This document shows, one piece after another, positions 40,236 through 49,044 of a stretch of 58,396 nucleotides of DNA. The DNA comes from Thermosipho atlanticus DSM 15807 (GTDB taxonomy: Bacteria > Thermotogota > Thermotogae > Thermotogales > Fervidobacteriaceae), in the NCBI RefSeq assembly GCF_900129985.1, contig NZ_FQXN01000007.1, positions 1 through 58,396 on the forward strand. The letters run 5' to 3'. Below the pieces are notes generated by a model. That model made no database searches, was not told the origin of the DNA, and saw only the letters and a program-made list of their open reading frames with translations. Each line of letters opens with the position of its first letter. Positions within the stretch are counted from its first letter, which is position 1. Both the position numbers and the translations under genes were made by a program.

Positions 40236-40264
40236 TTGACATTAGAATAAAATTAAGTTAAAAT
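40236..40264 (+). promoter_or_regulatory. Promoter of tRNA-Ser/tRNA-Arg
   Basis: TTGACA at 40236-40241, 17-base spacer, TAAAAT at 40259-40264, ending 16 bases before tRNA-Ser. Confidence 0.87.
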
Positions 40265-40280
40265 CTATACGTGATAAAAC

Positions 40281-40370
<90 letters not shown>

Positions 40371-40373
40371 AAG

Positions 40374-40400
40374 AATGGGGGAGTGTATCCCCCATTTTAA
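40374..40400 (+). other. Hairpin between tRNA-Ser and tRNA-Arg
   Basis: AATGGGGG-AGTGTAT-CCCCCATT followed by TTAA. It could be a weak terminator or a processing structure. tRNA-Arg lacks its own clear promoter, so full termination here is unlikely. Confidence 0.5.
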
Positions 40401-40407
40401 ATAGTAA

Positions 40408-40484
40408 GTGCCCGTAGCTCAATTGGATAGAGCGTCAGACTGCGGATCTGAAGGTTGGGAGTTCAAATCTCCCCGGGCACGCCA
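40408..40484 (+). tRNA. tRNA-Arg(GCG)
   Basis: Acceptor GTGCCCG/CGGGCAC, anticodon stem TCAGA/TCTGA, loop CTGCGGA, so the anticodon reads GCG; discriminator G, encoded CCA. 77 nt. Most bacteria read CGN with an ACG anticodon edited to ICG; the GCG form is less usual. Confidence 0.93.
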
Positions 40485-40487
40485 AAG

Positions 40488-40518
40488 AAAGCGAGACTTT
40501 TGTCTCGCTTTTTTTGTA
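40488..40518 (+). terminator. Terminator after tRNA-Arg
   Basis: AAAGCGAGAC-TTTT-GTCTCGCTTT followed by TTTTGTAAT. Confidence 0.9.
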
Positions 40519-40611
40519 ATATTTTTGGAACGAGTTCCAAGAATTTTTAAAAGTGTGTATTTGAAAAATGATAAAATAAAAAAGTAATAAACTTGAAAGG
40601 AGGGGATATAT

Positions 40612-41295
40612 ATGAAAAGAGCTTTATTGTTAGTAACATCATTAATACTTATGCTTGGATTGTTTTTTGGTTGTTTAAATTTACCTGTAGAAACTGAGCA
40701 AGGTATAAAAGTTGACGGCATTTTAGACGAATGGGTAAATCTGAATGAAGATGCTATAGGTGACGGTTATTGGGGAGCAGGTAACGATATAATAAAAGTA
40801 GGGGTTTCATTTGATGCAAGTTTTGTTTATTTTGCTGGGGATTTTAAAAAGGAAGGATTTAATAATTTAATATTCTTAGTAGACTTTTCATCATTAACTG
40901 GTGCAACAAGTACAGTCGGGCATCCATGGACCAGAAATTACGTGTTTGATTCAGGCGATATTGATTTAGTTATTGAAACATGGGGAGACGGTTTTGCCAT
41001 GTGGAAAGTTACACAAGATGGAACTTTTACTGAAATTACCAGCGAAGCAACTCTTGCATATACAGGGAACACAGCTGATGGCGCAGAAAGATTTGTTGAA
41101 ATTGCTGTTCCTTTAAGTTCTCTTGGTATAACTTCAACTGATAATTTGCAAATTAATTATGTTACATCCATAACAGGTGGTTTTGATGGTACTTCGCAGT
41201 GGTTGGGTGATTTTGCGCCAGATCAAGATGCTACTTCAACGGATGGTTCATTTACTCCGGCTGCGACTATAACTCAGTTTTATCAAGTGCCATAA
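40612..41295 (+). CDS. Lipoprotein with CBM9/DOMON-like domain
   Basis: 227 aa. A signal peptide ends in lipobox LFFGC (Cys about residue 21). The mature part opens with GIKVDGILDEWVNLNEDAIG, the typical beginning of CBM9-like (DOMON-type) beta-sandwich domains, and has later strands such as FVEIAVPLSSLG. CBM9-like domains bind sugars or form parts of surface enzymes. No catalytic motif is seen. It is followed by a hairpin and two further envelope genes with sugar-binding-like domains. Confidence 0.75.
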   Translation: MKRALLLVTSLILMLGLFFGCLNLPVETEQGIKVDGILDEWVNLNEDAIGDGYWGAGNDIIKVGVSFDASFVYFAGDFKKEGFNNLIFLVDFSSLTGATSTVGHPWTRNYVFDSGDIDLVIETWGDGFAMWKVTQDGTFTEITSEATLAYTGNTADGAERFVEIAVPLSSLGITSTDNLQINYVTSITGGFDGTSQWLGDFAPDQDATSTDGSFTPAATITQFYQVP

Positions 41296-41320
41296 ATAAT
41301 ATTGTGAGTTATAATTTTTT

Positions 41321-41346
41321 GGGGGCAGTTGCCCCCATTGTTATTG
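41321..41346 (+). terminator. Probable terminator after the CBM9-like lipoprotein
   Basis: GGGGGCA-GT-TGCCCCC with only a modest T tail (ATTGTTATT), so readthrough into the next gene is possible. Confidence 0.5.
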
Positions 41347-41362
41347 CAATGGAGGTGAAATA

Positions 41363-42043
41363 GTGAAAAAATTTTTGTTCTTTACTTTACTTTTTTTCAT
41401 TTTACTTTCTTTCTTTGGGTGTATGAAACTATTCAACCTGTCTTTAGAACCGGGAATATATGTAGTAGGTGAATGGAATAATTGGATTCCAACAGAAAAT
41501 GACCGGATGTATTTAAACAACGGTATTTATGAAATAGAGCTTCCTGTAGCTTCAATTACTTTTTCCCCAGGAAGTAATGGAAATATAGGATGGTACAAAG
41601 TAGTATATGTAGGAACTAATGAAACGAAAATTCAATCTTCCATTCCTGTGTGGCAAGAAAATTTAGGCGTTGCTACTTCTATAACTATATATGCTTCTCC
41701 TGATTTAATGCGTGATGGATTTGCTTTTGGTGCAGGAGATAGTGAAAAAGAAACAGGGGATTGGTATTGTGCAGGTGAATTTAATAACTGGCAACTGGCA
41801 CCGATGAATAAAATTGATGGAAAATTTGTGTATACTTTGGAAATAAGTGTAAATCAGGGAGATAGTTTTTATTACAAAATTGCAAGAAATTTGGATTGGA
41901 AACCATATGAAGAGCAATTTGACGGAAAAAATTACAATGCTGGTTATGGTCAGGATGCTTATTTTGTAGCTGATAAATCTGGAACTTCAATTGTGATTGA
42001 GTATGATCCAAAATTGAGCATTCTTAAGGCTTATGTTAAGTGA
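41363..42043 (+). CDS. Lipoprotein with glycogen-binding-like (CBM48/E-set) units
   Basis: 226 aa, GTG start. The signal peptide ends in lipobox SFFGC (Cys about residue 20). Two beta-sandwich units follow. The second contains WYCAGEFNNWQLAPMNKIDG, the AMPK/isoamylase-type glucan-binding motif (FNNW...M). The first has the related YVVGEWNNWIPTEND. Trp residues in the NNW motifs would be the carbohydrate contact. It is probably lipid-anchored and binds alpha-glucan; the exact ligand is not shown. Only 9 bases separate it from the next gene, indicating an operon. Confidence 0.75.
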   Translation: MKKFLFFTLLFFILLSFFGCMKLFNLSLEPGIYVVGEWNNWIPTENDRMYLNNGIYEIELPVASITFSPGSNGNIGWYKVVYVGTNETKIQSSIPVWQENLGVATSITIYASPDLMRDGFAFGAGDSEKETGDWYCAGEFNNWQLAPMNKIDGKFVYTLEISVNQGDSFYYKIARNLDWKPYEEQFDGKNYNAGYGQDAYFVADKSGTSIVIEYDPKLSILKAYVK

Positions 42044-42052
42044 GGTGATAAT

Positions 42053-43231
42053 GTGAAAGTGAAAAGTACGTTACTTTTTTTGTTAATTATTGTTTCTATT
42101 TCTTTTGCATATATATCTCCTTCATTTTCACTTAAATTAACTTATACAGCTGACTTTACGAACAATTTTCCAGAACTAGTTCCAAGTTATTATATTTCAA
42201 CAAACTTTTGGATTAACACAAGTATTCTTGGAAGTAATTTTTCTGGAACCTTTTCGATAGGAGGAAGTAGTTTAGACTCTGCTGAATTAAATTTTTCAAA
42301 AAATAAATTTGGATTCAATGTTTACAAAAATAGGGTATTTGGAAATACAGATGATAATTTGGGTTTGTATAAATTTGATATAGGTTCAGATGGAATAATG
42401 GTCAAATATTCAAATTTTTATTTATTTTTATACAACAGTTTGAATTTAAATTATTTAAAATATGAAGGATATAACAAAAAAATCGTATTTGGATCGAGAG
42501 ACAATAGGACTGATTTTCTCTTTCAAATATCTTTTCCAACTTTTGTGAATATTTCTCTGGAAACTATTTATACAAATTATGAAAACTTGAGTTTTGAAAA
42601 GGGAGTTTATCAAATAGGTATAACTGATAGAAACTGGAATTGGGGACTTAAATATACTTATGTGGGTTCTGAAGTTTCGTTGCCAGAATATACTAATATA
42701 AATATTTTTAATAAGCATTTGATTAATCTTTGGTACAATTTTCAGAATGTAAGTGTCTGGACTAATATTAAAAGTGATGAGAATGGTTTAAACTTTCAAG
42801 ATTTGAGTGAAATAGGGTTTAACATGAATTTTTCAAATTTTTCCGCTTCTTTTTCGAAAATTGGCTTTAATGATTTTGGTTTAACTCCAGAACAATGGGG
42901 AAAGTTTAATTTTACTATAAATAGTTCATTTAAACTTTTTGGATTTAATGGAAAGGTTTCCTATTCTTTTGGAAATCCAGCGCATAATACTATAGGAACT
43001 TTGGGAGAAGTGTACTATTTAGAATTGTCGAAAACCTTTGGGAATCTTTCGATTTTCAGTAAATTTCAAAGGATAGTTGGAGTGTATGAAATAAGAAATA
43101 CCTTGTATGCGGAATTGAAACTTACAGGATTTTCAAATGGAGAAGTAAAATTATCGATAGGAAATGGAGATTTTTATAATGTCAATACTTTCAAGGAAAT
43201 TGTTTCTTTAGAGTTTAACACTTGGTGGTAA
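42053..43231 (+). CDS. Predicted secreted beta-barrel protein
   Basis: 392 aa from a GTG start preceded by GAGGTGAT. A signal peptide (about residues 1-19) is followed by alternating amphipathic strands rich in Asn, Phe, Tyr and Ser (SLKLTYTADF, GFNMNFSNFSASFSKIGF), ending VSLEFNTWW with terminal aromatics. This pattern fits a Thermotogales outer-membrane barrel. No enzyme motif is present. It lies between the glycogen-binding-like lipoprotein and the triple-CBM48 barrel and is probably part of the same surface assembly. Confidence 0.65.
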   Translation: MKVKSTLLFLLIIVSISFAYISPSFSLKLTYTADFTNNFPELVPSYYISTNFWINTSILGSNFSGTFSIGGSSLDSAELNFSKNKFGFNVYKNRVFGNTDDNLGLYKFDIGSDGIMVKYSNFYLFLYNSLNLNYLKYEGYNKKIVFGSRDNRTDFLFQISFPTFVNISLETIYTNYENLSFEKGVYQIGITDRNWNWGLKYTYVGSEVSLPEYTNINIFNKHLINLWYNFQNVSVWTNIKSDENGLNFQDLSEIGFNMNFSNFSASFSKIGFNDFGLTPEQWGKFNFTINSSFKLFGFNGKVSYSFGNPAHNTIGTLGEVYYLELSKTFGNLSIFSKFQRIVGVYEIRNTLYAELKLTGFSNGEVKLSIGNGDFYNVNTFKEIVSLEFNTWW

Positions 43232-43245
43232 TTGGAGGTGTGAGA

Positions 43246-45141
43246 ATGGTAAAGAAAATTTTTATTTTAGTTATATTGTCAATAGTTATACTTTCATTTT
43301 CAAATGTTTATGTTGAAAATGATAAAGTATTTTTTTCGTTTGAATATGATGCAGAACAAGTATATTTAGCTGGTAATTTTAACAATTGGTCTCCTACATC
43401 TTTACCAATGAAAAATGTGAATGGGATATGGATGATTTCACTAGAACTTCAACCAGGTGAATATCAATATAAATTTGTGGTAAATGGAGAACAATGGATA
43501 GAGGATCCAGATGCTCCTTCTTTTGTTGATGATGGATTTGGAGGGAAAAATGGAGCGTTTCTTCTTGCTAATGAGAATGGTAAGTTAGTAATAAAACCAG
43601 TTGGGGAAAGTGTAGAAGAAAAAATGGAATATGAATATAACGAAAACAGAGAAGACACAATATTTGTTGATGGAGAAGGATATGTGGTTATAAGATATTA
43701 CAATCCTGAAGCAGACTATGTAATGATAGCTGGTGATTTTAATGATTGGGATCCAGAAAGTTTAGAAATGTACGAAATTGATGATGGATGGTGGGAAGCA
43801 GTACTTGAACTTGATCCTGGGGTTTATCAATACAAATTTGTAGTGAATGGGGAACAATGGGTAGAAGATCCAAATGCTTTTGCATATGCTCCGGATGGTT
43901 TTGGAGGAAAGAATTCTGTTCTCGAGGTCTATGTAGAAAACGGAAGACTATCAGTAAAAGCTCCAGGATTATCTGGTTTAACAAATGAAGTTGTTGAAAA
44001 GGAAGTTGAGGAAGTTCCTTTGGGAGTTAGTGTTATTAATGGAAAAGTTTATTTCAAAGTGGAAAAAAAGGAAGCTTCAAAAGCTTATCTTGCAGGGAGT
44101 TTTAACAACTGGGATCCTCAATCAATAGAGATGAAAATGGTAGATGGTTATTGGCAAGTTTCATTAGAGTTAAGTCCTGGAAGTTATCAATACAAATATG
44201 TGTTTATTATTAATGGTAATCAAAACTGGAAGGAAGATCCATATTCACCTGCATATGTTCCAGATGGCTTTGGAGGGAAAAATTCGGCTTTTAATCTTGT
44301 GAAAAAAGATGGTGAATTAACCATTGAAGCCCCTGAAGAGGTATCTTCACAATCGCAAGTTGGTATCAGCGGAAATTATTCTTTCAATTTAACTTATAAA
44401 TATGATCCTACCAACATTTTACAAGGTGTTAGCTTTACAAATTCGTTAACTTTAGTTTTTACTCCTTCAGATGAGATCAATTTTGCTTTAAATTTTTCTG
44501 GGGCCAATATAGAATATGCACAACTAAATTTTGGATGGAAAAATTTTACAATTATGGCTCATTACAATACCCCAATTGATTATCCAATAGAAGGAGCAAG
44601 AAACGGAATTTATATTGCATATAAAGATATGTTATTTGGAGATATTGGGATTAATAACAATCAAGTATCTTTCCTCGTTGGTATTAATTTTAACAACTTT
44701 TCAGTTTCATACGGAAGTAACTATTTTAACAACGAAAATACCATATTAGCGGGGTATAATTTCGATTATTTAGGAATTGATTCCAATGTTTTAGGTGGAG
44801 TTTCAATTGAAACTTTTAATCCCATGGTATTTTTACAAATAAATGGTAGCAACTGGAGCGTAGATTTACTTTATAAAGAAAATTCGCTTTCGACTAATTT
44901 TGTAATGTTTAAATGGGAAATGCTTGGGAAGTATTCTTTCTTGGATGGTACTTACAATTTCTCCTTGTATGTTCCAGTTTTCGAAAAATTCCAATTGTTT
45001 GGTGGTTATGAACATAAAATATCTACTGATGAATTTTCCGGAGGGTTAGGACTATACGATGATGATTATAATGTGAATTTAGGAATTAGATTTGAAATGT
45101 CAAATATCTACATTGATATTTTTGGAAATGTGAGTTTTTGA
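43246..45141 (+). CDS. Triple CBM48-like domain protein with C-terminal beta-barrel
   Basis: 631 aa from ATG at 43246 behind GGAGGTGTGAG. A signal peptide (1-19) is followed by three tandem E-set/CBM48 (AMPK-type) domains, at about residues 20-115, 135-240 and 260-365. Each has an FNNW or FNDW motif followed by a conserved EYQYKFVVNGEQW or YQYKYVF block, an EDP turn and a DGFGGKN ending. Residues about 385-631 form amphipathic beta strands ending NVSF, a terminal Phe as in outer-membrane barrels. I read it as a toga-anchored glucan-binding protein. A secreted-enzyme alternative is unlikely because no catalytic domain is present. Confidence 0.78.
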   Translation: MVKKIFILVILSIVILSFSNVYVENDKVFFSFEYDAEQVYLAGNFNNWSPTSLPMKNVNGIWMISLELQPGEYQYKFVVNGEQWIEDPDAPSFVDDGFGGKNGAFLLANENGKLVIKPVGESVEEKMEYEYNENREDTIFVDGEGYVVIRYYNPEADYVMIAGDFNDWDPESLEMYEIDDGWWEAVLELDPGVYQYKFVVNGEQWVEDPNAFAYAPDGFGGKNSVLEVYVENGRLSVKAPGLSGLTNEVVEKEVEEVPLGVSVINGKVYFKVEKKEASKAYLAGSFNNWDPQSIEMKMVDGYWQVSLELSPGSYQYKYVFIINGNQNWKEDPYSPAYVPDGFGGKNSAFNLVKKDGELTIEAPEEVSSQSQVGISGNYSFNLTYKYDPTNILQGVSFTNSLTLVFTPSDEINFALNFSGANIEYAQLNFGWKNFTIMAHYNTPIDYPIEGARNGIYIAYKDMLFGDIGINNNQVSFLVGINFNNFSVSYGSNYFNNENTILAGYNFDYLGIDSNVLGGVSIETFNPMVFLQINGSNWSVDLLYKENSLSTNFVMFKWEMLGKYSFLDGTYNFSLYVPVFEKFQLFGGYEHKISTDEFSGGLGLYDDDYNVNLGIRFEMSNIYIDIFGNVSF

Positions 45142-45167
45142 TCTTAAAGTTAAAAATAACAGTTATT

Positions 45168-45201
45168 AAAAACCCCGGTATTTGTATAACCGGGGTTTTT
45201 T
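45168..45201 (+). terminator. Terminator after the triple-CBM48 gene
   Basis: AAAAACCCCGGT and ACCGGGGTTTTT form the arms around a 9-base loop, followed by TTG. Confidence 0.9.
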
Positions 45202-45292
45202 GTTTGTGTTGAAAAAATATTCGAAAGATAGGATTATAGCACTTTAAAGAAATTATTCGCTGTTTTTCAGTTAATTTTATTAGATTTCTAAT

Positions 45293-45352
45293 TTGACTTA
45301 GGTATAGAATTTTTGGTAAAAGTATTATGAAAACGTTTTCGAAAACGATTTC
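45293..45352 (+). promoter_or_regulatory. Ribose operon promoter and tandem LacI-type operators
   Basis: TTGACT at 45293-45298 is a -35 candidate, with TAAAAG at 45317-45322 as a weak -10 (18-base spacer). Directly downstream lie two abutting sites, GAAAACGTTTTC (45329-45340) and GAAAACGATTTC (45341-45352). They overlap to form the palindrome CGTTTTCGAAAACG. These are LacI/RbsR-type operators positioned to block initiation. RbsR is encoded in the same operon. Confidence 0.78.
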
Positions 45353-45368
45353 AGAGAGGTGAAAAAAA

Positions 45369-45755
45369 TTGAAAAAGACTGGAATTTTTAATTCTGAAAT
45401 TTCAAGAATAATAGCTAGATTAGGACATAAAGATAAGATTGCAATTGTTGATATGGGATTTCCTATTCCTAATTGTGTGGAAAGAATAGATATAGTTCTT
45501 GATTATGGCAAACCAACATTTGAAGAAGTTTTAAAGGTAATATTAAAAGAGTTAAAAGTTGAAGGAATAGTTATTGCAAAAGAATCTTCGAAAGCTTTTG
45601 AACAGATTTTTAGGAAAAATATTCCCGAAGTTGAAATTAAGAAAGTTACACATGAAGAACTTAAAGCTGCTATTAAAGAAGTGGTAGCTGTCATAAGAAC
45701 GGGTGATGTTACGCCATACAGTAATGCAATACTAATTTCTGGGGTGATTTTTTAA
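45369..45755 (+). CDS. rbsD: D-ribose pyranase
   Basis: 128 aa from TTG at 45369 with GAGGTGAAA upstream. HKDKIAIVDMGFPIPN has the conserved active-site region, and VIRTGDVTPYSNAILISG is the family C-terminal motif. RbsD interconverts pyran and furan forms of D-ribose. It is the first gene of rbsDACBRK. The stop is followed directly by rbsA. Confidence 0.95.
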   Translation: MKKTGIFNSEISRIIARLGHKDKIAIVDMGFPIPNCVERIDIVLDYGKPTFEEVLKVILKELKVEGIVIAKESSKAFEQIFRKNIPEVEIKKVTHEELKAAIKEVVAVIRTGDVTPYSNAILISGVIF

Positions 45756-47231
45756 ATGGGAAAGATATTAGAAATGAAGAAAATTACAAAGACTTTTCCA
45801 GGAGTTGTTGCGTTAAAAAATGTAGATTTTGATCTTTACGAGGGAGAAGTTCATGCGTTATTGGGAGAAAATGGTGCTGGAAAAAGCACTTTAATCAAAA
45901 TAATCAGCGGTGTTCATAAACCAGATTCTGGAGAAATGATTATTAATGGTAAAAAAACACTTTTTTCAAATCCAACAGAAGCTATAAAGGAAGGAATAGC
46001 TACCATTCACCAGGAATTAAATTTATTTGAGGAATTGACAGTATTTGAAAATATATTTGTTGGCAACATTGAAAAATTTACTTTTTCAAAATTTAAAATG
46101 TTGAAGTTTGCTGAGCGGTTGTTAAATGAATTGGGATTTCCAATAAGGGCAGAGGAGAAAATAAAAAATTTAAATACATCGGAAAAACAATTAGTTTCAA
46201 TAGCAAAAGCTTTGTCATTAAATGCAAAGATAATTATAATGGATGAACCAACAGCGGCAATTACTGAGCATGAAACTATAAGACTTTTTGAAATAATAAA
46301 AGATTTAAAAAAGAAGGGAATTTCGATCATTTTTATTTCGCATAGGCTTGAGGAGGTTTTTGAAATTGCCGATAGAGTGACAGTCTTGAGAGACGGGGTA
46401 CTTATTGGAACAGGGAAAATAGAAGAGTTTTCGAAAGAAAAGTTAATTAAAATGATGGTTGGAAGAAAAATCGAAGAAATGTATCCAAAGTTTAACGTTA
46501 TTACAAATAAAGAAATATTTAGAATAGAAAATCTAATGGTTGGTAACTATGTTCGCGATGTTTCTTTCAATGTAAACAGAGGAGAGATTTTTGGTATTGC
46601 TGGTTTAGTGGGTTCAGGAAAGTTGGAGATTGCTTTGGGTATATATGGTTACTTGCGTTCAAAATGGGAAAAATTAGTGTTGGATGGGAAAAATTATTTA
46701 CCAAGTAAAAACATGTTAAAGTATGGAATTGCTTTAGTTCCTGAGGACAGGAAACAAATGGGGCTAGTGTTAGATTTAGATGTGATGAAGAATATAATTT
46801 TACCAAATGTTGATGAGGTAACAAAGTTTGGGAAAATTTCGTGGAAAAAATCAAAAATGATAGTTCAGGAAGAAGTTGAAAAATATGCAGTAAAGGTTTC
46901 ATCAATTAAACAAAAAGTAAAAACTTTGTCGGGAGGAAATCAGCAAAAAGTTGTTTTATCAAAGGTTTTAAGAAAAAGACCGAAAATAATTTTTTTAGTG
47001 GAACCAACTAGGGGGATCGATGTGGGAGCAAAAGTTGAGGTTTATAATATCGTAAATAGGTTAGCTAATGAAGGTGTTGGGGTAGTATTTATTTCTTCAG
47101 AACTTCCCGAAATTGTCAGTCTTTGTGATAGAGTATTGGTAATGCATAGAGGACGATCCATGGGTATTCTTGAAAAAGATGAAATAAATCAGGAAAATAT
47201 ATTAAAATTAGCGACAGGAGTTGATATTTAA
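45756..47231 (+). CDS. rbsA: Ribose ABC transporter ATP-binding protein
   Basis: 491 aa with two ATPase domains. Domain 1 has Walker A LLGENGAGKSTLIK and Walker B IIIMDEPTAAI. Domain 2 has GIAGLVGSGKLEIALG, a partly degenerate loop, LSGGNQQKVVLSKVL, and IIFLVEPTRGID. The duplicated arrangement is typical of RbsA/MglA. It energises ribose uptake with RbsC and RbsB. rbsC begins at the last base of the stop. Confidence 0.96.
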   Translation: MGKILEMKKITKTFPGVVALKNVDFDLYEGEVHALLGENGAGKSTLIKIISGVHKPDSGEMIINGKKTLFSNPTEAIKEGIATIHQELNLFEELTVFENIFVGNIEKFTFSKFKMLKFAERLLNELGFPIRAEEKIKNLNTSEKQLVSIAKALSLNAKIIIMDEPTAAITEHETIRLFEIIKDLKKKGISIIFISHRLEEVFEIADRVTVLRDGVLIGTGKIEEFSKEKLIKMMVGRKIEEMYPKFNVITNKEIFRIENLMVGNYVRDVSFNVNRGEIFGIAGLVGSGKLEIALGIYGYLRSKWEKLVLDGKNYLPSKNMLKYGIALVPEDRKQMGLVLDLDVMKNIILPNVDEVTKFGKISWKKSKMIVQEEVEKYAVKVSSIKQKVKTLSGGNQQKVVLSKVLRKRPKIIFLVEPTRGIDVGAKVEVYNIVNRLANEGVGVVFISSELPEIVSLCDRVLVMHRGRSMGILEKDEINQENILKLATGVDI

Positions 47232-48157
47232 TGAGTTGGAGAAATGTTTTAAAAAAACTCAAAGAGTATCCAGCGATAGTAGGTTTTTTTGGAATAGTGA
47301 TTTTCTTTTCTTTGTTAAGTGACAGGTTTTTGTCTCTATCAAATTTTATTAATGTGTTTAGACAAGTTTCTATCCAAGCAATTATTGCTTTTGGTATGAC
47401 TTTAGTAATTATTTCTGGTGGTATTGATTTATCGGTTGGTTCAGTTTTGGCTTTTTCAGCAGTTGTAATGGCTTCGATTGTGAAAGGCGGCTCGGTATTT
47501 TTGGGTATATTAGCTGCATTACTTGTTGGGGCAATTTTAGGAGCTGTTAACGGGCTAATTATTACCAAGGGAAAAATTCAACCGTTTATTGTTACACTGG
47601 CCACTATGGCGATTGCAAGATCTTTAACTTTAGTTTATTCTCAGGGGATGCCGATAACAGGTTTTCCACGTTCTTTTAGAACAATAGGTCGAGGAGATGT
47701 CTTAGGAATTCCGATTCCGATTATTATAATGTTTATTGTATTCGGGATTATTTATTATATATCCATGTATACAAAACTGGGGCTTTATACATATGCAATA
47801 GGTGGTAATGAAATTGCCGCAAAACTTAGTGGAGTAAAAGTAGATAAATATAAAATAATTATTTATACAATAAGCGGACTTCTTTCAGCTGCAAGTGCTA
47901 TTATTCTTACTTCACGTTTAAACAGTGCTCAACCTACATTTGGTACGGGATATGAATTAGATGCTATTGCAGCGGTTGTTTTGGGAGGGGCTAGTTTAGC
48001 AGGTGGTAAAGGTTCTGTTGTTGGTACTTTATTTGGAGCTTTGATTATGGGCATCTTGAATAATGGGTTAAATTTACTTAATGTTTCTCCATTCTACCAA
48101 CAAGGTGTAAAAGGTATAGTCATATTAATTGCGGTGTTGCTTGAAAGAGAAAACTAG
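47231..48157 (+). CDS. rbsC: Ribose ABC transporter permease
   Basis: 308 aa, about eight to ten helices. IIAFGMTLVIISGGIDLSVGSV and VLGGASLAGGKGSVVGTLFGAL are conserved permease motifs of the RbsC family. It forms the membrane channel with RbsA and receives ribose from RbsB. It overlaps the rbsA stop by one base and precedes rbsB by 11 bases. Confidence 0.95.
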   Translation: MSWRNVLKKLKEYPAIVGFFGIVIFFSLLSDRFLSLSNFINVFRQVSIQAIIAFGMTLVIISGGIDLSVGSVLAFSAVVMASIVKGGSVFLGILAALLVGAILGAVNGLIITKGKIQPFIVTLATMAIARSLTLVYSQGMPITGFPRSFRTIGRGDVLGIPIPIIIMFIVFGIIYYISMYTKLGLYTYAIGGNEIAAKLSGVKVDKYKIIIYTISGLLSAASAIILTSRLNSAQPTFGTGYELDAIAAVVLGGASLAGGKGSVVGTLFGALIMGILNNGLNLLNVSPFYQQGVKGIVILIAVLLEREN

Positions 48158-48168
48158 GAGGTGGAAGT

Positions 48169-49038
48169 ATGAAAAAAGTGTTTTTCGTGATGCTTATTTT
48201 AGTGATGTTTGTGGTAAGTGCATTTAGCTACAAAATAGGGCTATCTTTGTCTACACTTAACAACCCATTTTTTGTGACTCTTAGGGATGGGGCAATTGAT
48301 AAAGCAAAGGAATTGGGAATAGATTTAATTGTAGTTGATGCTCAAGATAAACCATCTAAACAACTCAATGATATTGAAGATTTGATTCAGCAAAGAGTTG
48401 ATTTAATCATTATCAATCCAACAGATAGTGACGCAATCGTTGTTGCTGTTGAAGAAGCAAATGATGCAGGGATTCCAGTTATAACGGTAGACAGGGGTTC
48501 AAATGGTGGAAAAGTGGTAGCACATATTGCTTCGGATAATGTATTGGGTGGAGCAATGGCAGCAAAATTTATCGCTGAAATGTTAAATGGAAAAGGTAAA
48601 GTTGTGGAACTAGTTGGTATTCCAGGAACGTCAGCTGCAAGGGATAGAGGCTTGGGATTTGAAACTGAATTAAAAAAATATCCTGGACTTGTTCTTGTAG
48701 CAAAACAAACAGCTAATTTCAACAGAGCTGAAGGATTAACGGTAATGGAGAATTTACTTGAAGCATATCCTGATATTGATGCTGTTTTTGCACAAAATGA
48801 TGAAATGGCGTTAGGAGCAATTGAAGCAATAAAAGCTGCAGGAAAACTTGATAAAATAATTGTTGTGGGGTTTGATGCTATCCCCGATGCAATTGAAGCA
48901 GTTAAAAAGGGAGAGATGGCAGCTACAATCGCTCAACAACCATATTTAATGGGTCAGCTAGCTGTCCAAAAGGCATACGAATATCTAGAAACCCATACAA
49001 TTTACATACCAGTTGAGTTAAAATTAGTAACAGAATGA
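48169..49038 (+). CDS. rbsB: Ribose-binding protein
   Basis: 289 aa. The N-terminal signal peptide is MKKVFFVMLILVMFVVSAFS; there is no lipobox Cys. The mature part has KIGLSLSTLNNPFFVTLRDGA, GGAMAAKFIAEMLNGKGKVV and FAQNDEMALGAIEAIKAAG, typical of RbsB-class periplasmic binding proteins. Thermotoga RbsB binds ribose. AGGAGGTGG precedes the ATG. A strong hairpin follows the stop, so its mRNA part may be more abundant than that of rbsR and rbsK. Confidence 0.95.
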   Translation: MKKVFFVMLILVMFVVSAFSYKIGLSLSTLNNPFFVTLRDGAIDKAKELGIDLIVVDAQDKPSKQLNDIEDLIQQRVDLIIINPTDSDAIVVAVEEANDAGIPVITVDRGSNGGKVVAHIASDNVLGGAMAAKFIAEMLNGKGKVVELVGIPGTSAARDRGLGFETELKKYPGLVLVAKQTANFNRAEGLTVMENLLEAYPDIDAVFAQNDEMALGAIEAIKAAGKLDKIIVVGFDAIPDAIEAVKKGEMAATIAQQPYLMGQLAVQKAYEYLETHTIYIPVELKLVTE

Positions 49039-49044
49039 TGAAAT

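Noticed and set aside
43300-44330. Repeats in the triple-CBM gene as a possible CRISPR or tandem DNA repeat
   Set aside because: The repeats are protein-domain length (about 110-125 codons) and diverged at DNA level; they encode tandem domains.
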